The notes under the pieces were generated by a model. It saw nothing but the letters and a program-made list of their open reading frames with translations. It made no database searches and was not told the DNA's origin. A stretch of 41,156 nt of DNA. Source: Gilliamella sp. wkB108. GTDB lineage: Bacteria > Pseudomonadota > Gammaproteobacteria > Enterobacterales > Orbaceae. Shown piece by piece: positions 19,101 through 27,148 of the stretch (position 1 is the first letter of the stretch; the number at the start of each line of letters is the position of its first letter). The position numbers were made by a program, and so were the translations under genes. The stretch spans positions 1 to 41,156 of the forward strand of contig NZ_LZGM01000108.1 in assembly GCF_001690195.1 (NCBI RefSeq), written 5' to 3'.

Positions 19101-19308
19101 GCTCTTAACGTTATTGAGCGATAGTGTAAATGAGAAAAATCTTAATGATTTTGGCCGATTCGATGCATTAAAAGAAACGGTAGATAAAGCAAAAGCGAAG
19201 GCCTACTTTGAAAAACAAGACGGCATCACAATATCGTTATTTAAGCTGAATATTCGTATTGAACAGTTTTTAAAACAGTTTATTTTTTCACGAACAAATG
19301 ATCTGTAA
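16111..19308 (+). CDS. hsdR: Type I restriction enzyme motor and nuclease subunit HsdR
   Basis: 1065 residues. The N-terminal endonuclease domain carries the PD-(D/E)xK pattern (RRGDVMLLINGMPVIHVELKR, residues about 145-168) with a GQSRYQIVQQ lead-in. The superfamily 2 motor follows: Walker A VWHTTGSGKTMTSFKSAQ (about 304), DEAH box FIIDEAHRS (about 414), motif III FFGFTGTPI and motif VI QAFSRTNRL. It translocates and cuts unmethylated DNA together with HsdM and HsdS. The start follows a strong AAGGAG 9 nt after the hsdS stop, so it is in the same operon. The frame is full length with no disruption. Confidence 0.93.
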   Translation: MITFKTEAQFEQAFIDVLTQKGWEPEILKNKTEAELLQNWASILFENNRQQDRLNDVPLTNTEMQQIIEQIKELKTPLKLNGLINGKTVAIKRDNPADTLHLGKEVSLKIYDRQEIAAGQSRYQIVQQPKFERGSPLRNDRRGDVMLLINGMPVIHVELKRSGIPVSQAVNQIEKYSKEGIFSGLFSLIQVFVAMAPEETKYFANPGPDGKFNPNYQFNWADFNNEPINYWKDIASTLLSIPMAHQLIGFYTVADDTDGTLKVMRSYQYYAANAISDKVAKTNWQQLGNVANNPDRLGGYVWHTTGSGKTMTSFKSAQLIAQSKDADKVIFLMDRIELGTQSLAEYRNFANEGEDVQATEDTNMLITKLKSSNSADTLIVSSIQKMSNIFEAVDDEGTATNSADIEKIRAKRLVFIIDEAHRSTMSGGKENKEGMLVRIKKTFPRALFFGFTGTPIHEENKINRNTTADVFGNELHRYSIADGIRDGNVLGFDPYKVSTFRYSDLREKVALEQAKATTVIEAINDPVKKKKFNYFMNDVPMAGYQDATGKYHKGIEDYIPKSQYLTEAHQEKVVSDILDKWNVLSQGSKFHAIFATDSIAEAIDYYRRLKAVKPELKVSALFDPHIDNNGDDDRGPTFKGDGLEEIMSDYNARYGHDFDFARHAAFKKDLAARLAHKKPYERIHTEPAKQLDLLIVVDQMLTGFDSKWLNTLYLDKVLQYQNIIQAFSRTNRLFGPDKPHGIIRYYRYPHTMERHINDAVKLYSGDKPIGLFVDKLASNLEAMNKLVADISELFINAGIDNFEKLPDDIDACAKFAKLFNLFNQHLEAAKIQGFDWKQSIYSFDEKGKKYEVTVVIDEQTYLSLALRYKELVGKGERIGVSGGDVPFDVNGYLTEIDTGKIDANYMNSRFDKYLKELNNNQDVASIETTLNELHKSFASLTQSEQKYAKLFLHDLQRGDAQLIDSYTFRDYINTYKDNAENAQVNVVVDALGLDKKLLLTLLSDSVNEKNLNDFGRFDALKETVDKAKAKAYFEKQDGITISLFKLNIRIEQFLKQFIFSRTNDL

Positions 19309-19407
19309 GGCGATGTCGTTAGTATAGAATTTTACTAAGTTAGTTTTTTCAATAAGCTTTGGTTTGACCATTACTACAAACTTTGGCTGTTAGGTTCAAC
19401 TCGGATC

Positions 19408-19428
19408 ATAACGTTTTTGTAACGTTAT
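19408..19428. promoter_or_regulatory. Inverted repeat upstream of mrr, possible operator
   Basis: ATAACGTT and AACGTTAT flank a 5-nt centre (TTTGT), a perfect 8-bp inverted repeat about 115 nt before mrr. The same octamer AACGTTAT occurs at 12254-12261 in front of hsdM, and ATAACGTT at 12040-12047. A shared regulator of both restriction units is possible. A simple hairpin is the alternative. Confidence 0.35.
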
Positions 19429-19543
19429 ACCATAGTTTGCTAAAGTGTTTTTTGCATGAATATAAAGGAGTTGGATTGGCTAAAACTAACCTACATGATT
19501 GTGATAAGTTTAAAAAATAATCCATTATATTAAGGAGAAATAA

Positions 19544-20452
19544 ATGGCTATTCCTGATTATCAAACGCTTATGCTACCGCTTTTAGAATGGCTATCCGAT
19601 GGCAAAGTTCATACTGCCAGGCAAACATATGACCATTTGATTCAGCTATTTAACTTAACACCTGATGAGGCAAATCAATTACTCCCTAATAGTAATCAAC
19701 CAATTATTGAAAATCGAGTTGGTTGGGCTAAAACCTATTTGAAAAAAGCAGGCTTGGTTGATAACTCTAAACGAGGAATTTGGCAAATAAGTGAATTAGG
19801 ATTAAAGTTTTTAAAAAATAAGCCTACACGAATCACGAACGAAGACTTAATGCATATACCTGAATTTTTATCATTTAAACAATCATCGCATTCTAGTTCA
19901 AGCCAAGCCAATCAAATTAAAGTTGAATCTGAAAGTACTCCGACAGAACTAATGGATTTATCCTATCAAAGAATTCGAGATGCACTTGCCACCGAAGTGC
20001 TTAGCGCGGTTAAAAATTGTTCACCTGCTTTTTTTGAACGGTTAGTTGTGGACGTTATGCTAGCTTTAGGTTATGGCGGTTCTCGCCGTGATGCCGGGGA
20101 GGCAACACGCATAGCCAAAGATGGTGGCATTGATGGGATCATTCGCGAAGACAAGCTTGGGCTGGACATGATTTATTTACAAGCTAAAAAGTGGGAAGGC
20201 ACTGTTGGCCGACCTGAAATACAGAAATTTGTAGGGGCCCTACAGGGCGAAAGAGCTAGAAAAGGCGTGTTTATTACTACTTCTAATTTTAGCTGTGAAG
20301 CAATTGAGTATGTAAAACACTTAGATTCTAAAATTATTTTAATTAACGGTAGTCAATTAGCTGAGTTAATGATAGATCACAATGTTGGGGTTTCAACAAG
20401 GCAGGCTTATGAAGTTAAGCAAATTGATAGTGATTACTTTGAGGATGCCTAA
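19544..20452 (+). CDS. mrr: Type IV restriction endonuclease Mrr
   Basis: 302 residues, close to the usual Mrr length. The N-terminal winged-helix Mrr_N domain (PDYQTLMLPLLEWLSDGKVH, then GWAKTYLKKAGLVDNSKRGIW) is followed by the Mrr catalytic domain: FFERLVVDVMLALGYGG, DGGIDGIIREDKLGLDMIYLQAKKW. This gives the PD-(D/E)xK-type residues as D, then Q-x-K. Mrr cuts methylated DNA and can be toxic when foreign methylases enter. It has its own upstream region of 235 bp and a good AAGGAG ribosome site. Next to hsdMSR it forms a unit like the E. coli immigration control region. Confidence 0.92.
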   Translation: MAIPDYQTLMLPLLEWLSDGKVHTARQTYDHLIQLFNLTPDEANQLLPNSNQPIIENRVGWAKTYLKKAGLVDNSKRGIWQISELGLKFLKNKPTRITNEDLMHIPEFLSFKQSSHSSSSQANQIKVESESTPTELMDLSYQRIRDALATEVLSAVKNCSPAFFERLVVDVMLALGYGGSRRDAGEATRIAKDGGIDGIIREDKLGLDMIYLQAKKWEGTVGRPEIQKFVGALQGERARKGVFITTSNFSCEAIEYVKHLDSKIILINGSQLAELMIDHNVGVSTRQAYEVKQIDSDYFEDA

Positions 20453-20455
20453 TTA

Positions 20456-20477
20456 AACTTATTTCCTATAATAAGTT
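20456..20477 (+). terminator. Weak hairpin after mrr
   Basis: AACTTATT and AATAAGTT form a perfect 8-bp stem with the loop TCCTAT, directly after the mrr stop. The stem is AT-rich and no T-run follows, so terminator activity is doubtful. Confidence 0.3.
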
Positions 20478-20603
20478 CAATGTCATCATGAGTTGATACT
20501 ATATAAAATGACTAATAATGTGGGATGAGTTACAGTACCCTCGATCGATTTTTCCAGTATTTATCTAATACCAAGATTATTAAATATAGAAAAGGGAAAT
20601 AAT

Positions 20604-20690
20604 ATGCAATCTGCTCGTGATAAATTGACAAGAGGAATTGTTGAAGCTGATAATTTAGGGGGATATTTACACCGGTTATTTAGGTTATAG
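20604..20690 (+). other. Small ORF of 28 codons, perhaps a truncated gene start
   Basis: It reads MQSARDKLTRGIVEADNL and ends LHRLFRL. A good ribosome site (AAAGGG, 7 nt before the ATG) precedes it, and IS481 debris begins right after. The bases 20646-20671 resemble the inverted-repeat end of the IS3 element at 2651-2696 (both end in GGATATTTACA), so the ORF may be cut by an old IS end. No family recognised. Confidence 0.25.
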
Positions 20691-20692
20691 AA

Positions 20693-21008
20693 ATACATTT
20701 CAAAAGTTATTTCGCCACAAACCAATGGGATCTGTGAACGTTTTCATAAGACAATTTTTTATGAATTTTATATGGTAACACTCCGTAAAAGCGCTATTGA
20801 GATTTAGAAGCACGCCAAAGAGAGCTGAACAATAAGTTGCATTATTACAATAATGAACGAACGCATCAGAGAAAAGGCGCAGTGGAAGAACATCAATAGG
20901 AACATGATTTGATGGAAAAATCTGGGAAGAGAAAAACCTGAACCAAATTTAACCTGAGAGACACCTAATAAAAATAGGTAACTGTCAGATTAGGTTTGAG
21001 CTAGTACA
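20693..21008 (+). mobile_element. IS481-family transposase remnant
   Basis: A fragment of the C-terminal DDE transposase reads SPQTNGICERFHKTIFYEFY, then in another frame ELNNKLHYYNNERTHQ, then after further shifts scraps of the tail. The block SPQTNGICERFHKT is a hallmark of IS481 transposases (catalytic Glu region). Several frameshifts and stops (TAG after AIEI) make it inactive. The end at about 20985-21008, TGTCAGATTAGGTTTGAGC then TAGTACA, looks like an IS terminus. The left half of the element is gone. Confidence 0.65.
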
Positions 21009-21073
21009 AAGTTAATGGCTGTATTATACTTGAACAGTAAATAACTATTTTGAATGGATCAAGGGCATCTATT

Positions 21074-22087
21074 TTGTTAAAAAATAATGTATTGCCAAAT
21101 AATACACTAATACCTATTAAGGTTATTTCAACCGGTGTTGCATTACCATCTGAAAAAATCGAGGCTTTAGCGTTAGATAAAAAACTTAATAAACCCGCTG
21201 GTTACTCTTTTAAACGTTCTGGTATTCTCTACCGTTATTATGCAAATGAAGATCTTAATCAAGCGGATTTAGCAGCACAAGCAATTAATGATGCTTTAGT
21301 TCGTAGTAGTATCAATCCTCAATCAATCGATTTATTAATTTCTTCTTGCGCAATACCTGTTCAAGCCTTACCGTATAATGCTGCACATATTTTAAAAGCC
21401 AGTATGCTGCCCAAAACTTTAACCACTTTCGATATTAATTGTAGTTGTGTTAGTTTTATCTGTGCATTGCAAGTCGCAGCCGGTTTATTAAATAGTGGTA
21501 CTTATAAACGAATTGCAATTGTGTCTGCTGATCTGGCTTCACGCGGTTTAGATTGGCAAGATGAGGAATCGTCTTTGATTTTTGGCGACGGGGCGGCTTG
21601 TGCAATTGTTGAAAAAGGTAATGGTACTAGTGGTATTCTTTCTTGTTTATTTGAAACATATCCTGAAGGCATCGAGCTTTGTGAAATTCGCGCTGGTGGA
21701 ACTAGGTGTAATGTAAAAACAGCGATGAATGAAAGTGATTTTCTTTTCCATATGCAGGGAAAACAACTTTTCAAATTAGCCTCTTTGTTAATAGAGTCGT
21801 ATTTACATCGTTTGTTAATGCAAGCTAATTTAACATTGGAAGATATTGTAACGGTGATCCCTCATCAAGCGAGTCATTTATCTCTAGAACATATGCGTAA
21901 ACGGCTAAAAATATCAAACGATAGATTGATTGATATTTATCGATTTAGAGGTAATCAAGTGGCGGCATCTATTCCTAGCGCCTTACATGAAGCCATAATA
22001 ACTCAACGATTTAAACCTGATGATCCGGCGATGTTAATTGGCACAGCAGCAGGACTTACTTTGGGAGGGATGATTTTATTACCATGA
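21074..22087 (+). CDS. 3-oxoacyl-ACP synthase III family (FabH/OleA-like) condensing enzyme
   Basis: About 337 residues with the thiolase fold of KAS III. The likely nucleophile Cys lies in FDINCSCVSF (second Cys). The His is in VIPHQASHLSLE and the Asn in FRGNQVAASIPSAL, completing a Cys-His-Asn triad. Such enzymes join an acyl-CoA to malonyl-ACP, or two acyl chains head to head (OleA). It is not the housekeeping fabH by context: no plsX or fab genes are near. The start is TTG at 21074, with AAGGG 8 nt before it; TTG at 21050 would be longer and lacks such a site. It leads a coupled lipid operon, and its 3' end overlaps the next gene by 4 nt. IS481 debris lies directly upstream, so the promoter may be recent. 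Confidence 0.8.
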   Translation: MLKNNVLPNNTLIPIKVISTGVALPSEKIEALALDKKLNKPAGYSFKRSGILYRYYANEDLNQADLAAQAINDALVRSSINPQSIDLLISSCAIPVQALPYNAAHILKASMLPKTLTTFDINCSCVSFICALQVAAGLLNSGTYKRIAIVSADLASRGLDWQDEESSLIFGDGAACAIVEKGNGTSGILSCLFETYPEGIELCEIRAGGTRCNVKTAMNESDFLFHMQGKQLFKLASLLIESYLHRLLMQANLTLEDIVTVIPHQASHLSLEHMRKRLKISNDRLIDIYRFRGNQVAASIPSALHEAIITQRFKPDDPAMLIGTAAGLTLGGMILLP

Positions 22088-23091
22088 GATTTTTAGTTAC
22101 CGGAGCAACAAGCGGTTTAGGTCGTAATGCGGTCGAATGGTTGTTAAAAGAAGGTCATTGTGTCCATGCCACAGGGCGTAATAAAGAGGTTGGCAAACAT
22201 TTAGTTAAACTTGGAGCGAAATTTACTGAACTTGATTTAGTTACCGCAACGGATGTTGATTACAATTTCTTACTCAGTGATTGTGATACTGTTTGGCATT
22301 GTGCAGCACTATCTTCACCTTGGGGTAAATACTCATGGTTTTATCAAATAAATGTTCTTGTAACTTCTCGATTGGCGGTTTGTTGTGGAAAGCTCGGTAT
22401 TAAACGTTTTGTTCATGTATCAACACCTTCAATCTATTTCGATTTTAGATCTCATCAAAATATTACTGAGCATTATCGTGCTAAACATTTTGCTAATAAT
22501 TATGTAATAACAAAATATGAAGCAGAAAAATGTATTCAAGAATGTGTAAAAAGTTATCCTGATACAATTTATTTAATATTAAGACCTCGAGGTATTTTTG
22601 GTCCACATGATCGGGTGATCATCCCTCGAATACTAGCTTTATTAAAACGAACGAAAGGGAGTCTTTATTTACCCGGTGGGGGACAAAGTTATATCGACCT
22701 CACTTTTGTTCTTAATGTAGTTTATGCTTTATATCTCGCTTCCATAAATCAAAACATAAAATCAGGTGATATATTCAATATAACTAATCAACAACCTTGT
22801 CATCTTAAAGATTTATTGAAAGCATTGCTAAGTGATCGGTTACATATCAATTATAAAATCCGTACTTTGCCTTATCAATTTTTATATGGTGTGGCTACCA
22901 TGCTCGAAGGTTTAGCGAAATTAACAAACAAAGAACCCACATTAACGCGCTATAGTATTGGTACGCTATATTTTGATATGACATTGAGTCAAGAACATGC
23001 TATTAAACATTTAGGCTATAAACCAAAATACAATTTAAACGAAAGCATTGATATTACAGCCAATTGGCTACAACAAAATGGCATGGTTTAA
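22084..23091 (+). CDS. NAD(P)-dependent reductase of the OleD / 3beta-hydroxysteroid dehydrogenase type
   Basis: 335 residues, extended short-chain dehydrogenase. It has the Rossmann motif VTGATSGLGRNAVEWLL at the N-terminus. The catalytic Ser is in VHVSTPSIYFDF, and the Tyr/Lys pair in NNYVITKYEAEK. In the olefin (Ole) pathway the homologous OleD reduces the beta-keto acid made by OleA, and the pairing with a KAS III next door points to the same step here: reduction of a 3-oxoacyl product. It overlaps its upstream neighbour (ATGA) and is followed after one base by the next gene. The exact substrate is unknown. Confidence 0.8.
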   Translation: MRFLVTGATSGLGRNAVEWLLKEGHCVHATGRNKEVGKHLVKLGAKFTELDLVTATDVDYNFLLSDCDTVWHCAALSSPWGKYSWFYQINVLVTSRLAVCCGKLGIKRFVHVSTPSIYFDFRSHQNITEHYRAKHFANNYVITKYEAEKCIQECVKSYPDTIYLILRPRGIFGPHDRVIIPRILALLKRTKGSLYLPGGGQSYIDLTFVLNVVYALYLASINQNIKSGDIFNITNQQPCHLKDLLKALLSDRLHINYKIRTLPYQFLYGVATMLEGLAKLTNKEPTLTRYSIGTLYFDMTLSQEHAIKHLGYKPKYNLNESIDITANWLQQNGMV

Positions 23092-23092
23092 T

Positions 23093-23899
23093 ATGGCAAA
23101 AATTACAACTTTTAAAGCTGGTTATTGCACACATATTGCTTGTATGGCTATGCGTGGTGCAGGTCTTAAGGTGTGTCAGTTTCCTGCACGAGCTTGGCTT
23201 ATTGAAATTGATGGATATCGCTGGCTATGGGATACTGGTTATGCCGATTATTTTAACCAATACACACAAACAGGGATCTTTAAACTCTATCAAAAAACCA
23301 CACCTGTTTATCTCAATAAAGGCGAGTCTTTAAAAGAGCAATTTGATTCATTGGGTATTGATCTTGCCAGTATTCAAAACATCATAATATCGCATTTTCA
23401 TGGCGATCATATTGCTGGTTTAAAAGATTTTATCCATAGCAAATTTATTTGTTCCCAAGAAGGTTGGCAAACAGTCAAATATTTACGTGGATTTAATGCG
23501 CTTAGGCAAGGGTTTGTACCGGATCTTCTTCCAATTGATTTTGAAAAACGAGTTAGTTTTTTAGAGCAGTTTGAAAAATGTGAATTAGCGCCTGAATTGG
23601 CTCCATTTACTTTTGGTTATATTTTACCGCATAGTAAAAAACAAATTATTCTTGTTCCATTACCGGGTCATGCTGTAGGTCATATTGGAGCATTTATTTT
23701 AACTGATTGTGGCTGGACATTACTTGCAAGTGATGCTGCATGGGTTAAAGCGAATTATAAAGAGTTGAAAAAGCCTTCTCGGTTGGCACACTTGATTATG
23801 TCTGATTCAAAATCATATTATCAAACTCTTAAACAGATACATCAACTTTCTTATCATCCTGATGTTACGATTTATTTAAGTCATGAGGGTGAAGAATGA
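23093..23899 (+). CDS. Metallo-beta-lactamase-fold hydrolase
   Basis: About 268 residues. The zinc-site motif is SHFHGDHIAGL (HxHxDH), with the further ligands in LPGHAVGHIG and LLASDAAW and a late His in LSHEGEE. The fold suits hydrolysis of lactones or thioesters; AHL lactonases and other quorum-quenching enzymes look alike. In this operon it might act on a thioester or beta-lactone intermediate. The ATG at 23093 follows the preceding stop by one base; an in-frame ATG at 23048 inside the upstream gene is less likely. The stop overlaps the next start (ATGA). Confidence 0.8.
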   Translation: MAKITTFKAGYCTHIACMAMRGAGLKVCQFPARAWLIEIDGYRWLWDTGYADYFNQYTQTGIFKLYQKTTPVYLNKGESLKEQFDSLGIDLASIQNIIISHFHGDHIAGLKDFIHSKFICSQEGWQTVKYLRGFNALRQGFVPDLLPIDFEKRVSFLEQFEKCELAPELAPFTFGYILPHSKKQIILVPLPGHAVGHIGAFILTDCGWTLLASDAAWVKANYKELKKPSRLAHLIMSDSKSYYQTLKQIHQLSYHPDVTIYLSHEGEE

Positions 23900-25182
23900 G
23901 GTTATTGAAAATACTCTGGTATTATTGGCGAACAAAACAGTTAAGATTTAAAAATCGGATTGCGCTTGAAAATTATCAAGAAAAACAATTAGAAAAATTT
24001 AAGCATCGTGTTTTAAGCAAAAGCCCTTATTTCAAACAATTTATTGATCAACCTTTCAAATTTTGGCCATTAATGAATAAACAAATCATGATGCAAAATT
24101 TCGATCAAATGAATACTGCTCATCTTAGTTGTCAGGAATTATTTGCTTTAGCTCAACAAAGTGAAATTCAGCGAGATTTTTCCGCTAAAAAAAGTAAATT
24201 TAGCGTCGGGTTATCCTCTGGTACCTCAGGACAACGAGCCCTTTTTGTGGTAAGCCCTAAAGAGCAACAACTTTGGGCTGGCGTTATTCTTGCAAAAATG
24301 TTACCACGAGGAATATTAACCAAAGAGCGTATAGCTTTATTTTTAAGAGCTGATAATCATCTTTATCATAGTACTAATAGCAATAGATTAACATTTCGAT
24401 TTTTTGGACTATTTGATAATTTTCAGCAACAAATTTTATCGCTTAATCAATACCAACCGACTATTATTGTTGCGCCGGCACAAGTTCTTCGCGCTTTGGC
24501 TCAGGAAAAACTTAATGGTTCATTAACCGTTACGCCGGTACTCGTTATCTCGGTAGCTGAAGTTCTTGAAAAACAAGATAGGCAACTTATTGAACAAGCA
24601 TTTAATAAATTTGCTGAAGTATACCAAGCAACAGAGGGATTTTTAGCGGCGACGTGTCAATATGGGACACTACATTTAAATGAAGAGTTTATTTATATTG
24701 AACCCTTGTGGTTAGATGAAGACCGTTTTATGCCAATTATTACTGATTTTACTCGTGAAACCCAACCCATAGTACGCTATCAATTAGATGATATTTTAGT
24801 TCGTAGTAAAACCACATGCCAATGTGGTCGGCAAGGTATGGCAATATCGCATATTGAAGGTCGTCATGATGATCAGTTAGTTTTGTCCGATCATCATGGT
24901 AAACCGTTAACTATTTTTGCTGATTATTGCAGTCGTATTATTGCAAATACATTACCATTAACCAGTGACTATCGACTTATTCAACATACTAACCATTTTA
25001 TTGAGTTAATTGGGTGTTGTTCTGAGCAAAAATTAATACAATGTCAAAAAGCATTAATTACTCATTTTACTCATCAAGGGGTTAATATTAATCTATTGCA
25101 CTGGAAACTAACTCCAGTTAACAATATCCCTTACCAGTTTACACAAAAAAGGCGACGAATAATTCGTATTAGAGGTACATAA
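23896..25182 (+). CDS. PaaK / F390-synthetase-like adenylate-forming enzyme
   Basis: 428 residues. It carries the ATP-loop VGLSSGTSGQRALFV (residues about 108-122), YQATEGFLAA (A5 motif) and YQLDDILV (A7). The CxCG pattern TTCQCGRQG is followed by IEGRHDDQLVL, as in phenylacetate-CoA ligase and coenzyme F390 synthetase relatives. It should activate a carboxylate as an acyl-adenylate. In the Ole pathway the adenylating enzyme OleC makes a beta-lactone from the beta-hydroxy acid, but OleC belongs to a different branch, so an equivalent role here is only a hypothesis. It is coupled to both neighbours (ATGA before, TAATG after). Confidence 0.75.
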   Translation: MRLLKILWYYWRTKQLRFKNRIALENYQEKQLEKFKHRVLSKSPYFKQFIDQPFKFWPLMNKQIMMQNFDQMNTAHLSCQELFALAQQSEIQRDFSAKKSKFSVGLSSGTSGQRALFVVSPKEQQLWAGVILAKMLPRGILTKERIALFLRADNHLYHSTNSNRLTFRFFGLFDNFQQQILSLNQYQPTIIVAPAQVLRALAQEKLNGSLTVTPVLVISVAEVLEKQDRQLIEQAFNKFAEVYQATEGFLAATCQYGTLHLNEEFIYIEPLWLDEDRFMPIITDFTRETQPIVRYQLDDILVRSKTTCQCGRQGMAISHIEGRHDDQLVLSDHHGKPLTIFADYCSRIIANTLPLTSDYRLIQHTNHFIELIGCCSEQKLIQCQKALITHFTHQGVNINLLHWKLTPVNNIPYQFTQKRRRIIRIRGT

Positions 25183-25814
25183 TGAAATATATCTTTATGC
25201 GATTCGTTTATTTAATAGTGGGTTGGTTGATTGTCGGTATAATTTATAGTGGCACAGCTCATCTACAAGGTGAACCTACCTTGCTTTCACCATCAATTAT
25301 TGATGAATGGATAGCTTTTACACCTCATGCGATTTGGTTTTATCTTTCGTTTTTTTTGATTATTCCGTGGTGTTTTTTTATTGCTCCTTATAAGCGTGTA
25401 GCCTGGATGTGTGTGTGTTTTATTGTCAGTGGATGTCTTGCCGGTCTATTTTATCTTATTTTTCCAACAACCGTGATTTGCCCTGTTGATACAACAGCAA
25501 CTTTTATAAGTTCTTGGTTACTTGAAAAGCTCATCAGTGTTGATGTCCCGGTGAATTGTTTTCCTTCATTGCATGTTACTTTAACATTTATTGTAATTTG
25601 GGGATGCTTAGAAGCAACTCACCCTATAAGAAGTCTATTATTGATTTTATGGGGAATTGCTATTGTTTTTTCGGTTATTCAACTGCGTAGACATCTTTTC
25701 ATTGATTTTATTGGTGGTGTTATTTTGGCACTTTTTGTCGGATGGTTTGTTCGCTATTGTTTTTGTCGCCTTGTGATAAAAAAACAGAACATCAGGAATT
25801 GTTATTATGATTGA
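25182..25814 (+). CDS. PAP2-superfamily membrane phosphatase/phosphotransferase
   Basis: 210 residues with about five or six membrane helices. The active-site motifs are CFPSLHVTLTFIV (the PSGH motif, here PSLH) and VIQLRRHLFIDFIGG (the last motif with His and Asp). The PSLH variant is also found in PAP2 relatives that move phospho-headgroups between lipids, so it may transfer rather than just remove phosphate. The usual first motif KxxxxxxRP is not clear; a YKRVAW stretch lies near residue 68. Start and stop overlap the neighbouring genes. The role suggested by context is handling a lipid phosphate or headgroup in the membrane. Confidence 0.7.
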   Translation: MKYIFMRFVYLIVGWLIVGIIYSGTAHLQGEPTLLSPSIIDEWIAFTPHAIWFYLSFFLIIPWCFFIAPYKRVAWMCVCFIVSGCLAGLFYLIFPTTVICPVDTTATFISSWLLEKLISVDVPVNCFPSLHVTLTFIVIWGCLEATHPIRSLLLILWGIAIVFSVIQLRRHLFIDFIGGVILALFVGWFVRYCFCRLVIKKQNIRNCYYD

Positions 25815-26913
25815 ATTAATTTTACCTTTTGTCATTATGATAATATTGGTTGCTGTAGAAGCTTTCGTTTTACAATATATTAAGAAAGTAACAATTAACT
25901 GGTCAGATGTTATCTTTAATTTAAACTCCGGACATCTGATGCTATGGTTATTCCGTGGGCTTGAGTTAGTATGTTACCATTTTGTTTATACACATTTTAG
26001 CTTTAATTTATTTGTTCATGTTCCGATTATTTTGACTTGGATATTTACCTTGTTTGCTTGGGATTTTGGATTTTATTGGGAACATCGTCTTCATCACAAG
26101 ATCCCTTTTCTGTGGGCGATTCATATAGTACATCATCAAGGTGAACATTTTAATTTATCGTTAGCTATCCGAAATTCTTGGTACTCATCATTAACATCTA
26201 TTCCTTTTTTTGCAGTACTTGCTGTCATTGGTGTGCCTACACCTATTTTTATTGCAGTTTCAATCTTTCATTATTCAATACAGTTTTTTAATCATAATGC
26301 TATTACACCTAAATTAGGTATTTTAGAAAATATTATAGTGACGCCTAATCACCATAAAGTTCATCATCTTAAAGATAAATATTACTCCAACCATAACTTC
26401 TCAGGATCTTTTATCTTTTGGGATAAGATTTTTGGTACTTTTGAATCGAGTCCAACCAATAAAACAATTGAATATGGTAGCTATGGTCGCATGTCACAAA
26501 ATCCATTTTGGGCAAGCATGTTGCCTTTTATGAAATTATTAAATATCTCTTATAAACAACGAGCTGCTACTTATCATATATCCAATTTATTATTAGTCAC
26601 CGGTGGGTTATTTTTGTTTGCTTTGGTATTAAGTTATATCTTTGATTATGGCTACGGTTATCATAATGTTAGCATCACACAATATCTTTTATTCAGTTGT
26701 TTAGTCTTAGGAAGTATTGCATTGGGGGGGATTGCAGAAGGGAAACGCTGGGGGATCATTACATGGTTTATGCTTTGTTGGTTTATTCCATTGTTTTTTA
26801 TTGTCTTTCTGAAATGGTCAGCGTTTTATTGGTTACTGTTTATGTGGTTAATTGCTGTACATGGTACAATTACTTTTGTTTTGTGGCTTATGGGGAAATA
26901 CAATGCAAAGTAA
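25807..26913 (+). CDS. Sterol desaturase / fatty acid hydroxylase family membrane enzyme
   Basis: 368 residues with several transmembrane helices and the di-iron histidine clusters of the ERG3/fatty acid hydroxylase family: EHRLHHKIPFLW, HIVHHQGEHFN and TPNHHKVHHLKDKYY. It uses O2 to hydroxylate or desaturate lipid chains. The C-terminal hundred residues add four more hydrophobic helices without known motifs. It overlaps the PAP2 gene by 8 nt and is the last gene of the tightly coupled set. A G7 run at 26724-26730 lies in the frame. Bacterial relatives work on lipids, not sterols, as a rule. Confidence 0.8.
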   Translation: MIELILPFVIMIILVAVEAFVLQYIKKVTINWSDVIFNLNSGHLMLWLFRGLELVCYHFVYTHFSFNLFVHVPIILTWIFTLFAWDFGFYWEHRLHHKIPFLWAIHIVHHQGEHFNLSLAIRNSWYSSLTSIPFFAVLAVIGVPTPIFIAVSIFHYSIQFFNHNAITPKLGILENIIVTPNHHKVHHLKDKYYSNHNFSGSFIFWDKIFGTFESSPTNKTIEYGSYGRMSQNPFWASMLPFMKLLNISYKQRAATYHISNLLLVTGGLFLFALVLSYIFDYGYGYHNVSITQYLLFSCLVLGSIALGGIAEGKRWGIITWFMLCWFIPLFFIVFLKWSAFYWLLFMWLIAVHGTITFVLWLMGKYNAK

Positions 26914-27148
26914 GCTTCGATATTTTAAGATTAAAGAAGGCGCTTTTCATTAAATATGAATAGAACAAGATTTTTGGAGTGAAAAAAGGAAAGTTATTAT
27001 CCAGCATGACTAAGGATTTTTAACCGTTAGCTAAAAAATATTAACGTACCAATCGAAAGATTAGTTATTTTGTGTTATGTCGAACAACAAATTATTTGAA
27101 AAATAATAGAGAACCAAGTGAATAATATCAGTATGCGGAACTAAATTA

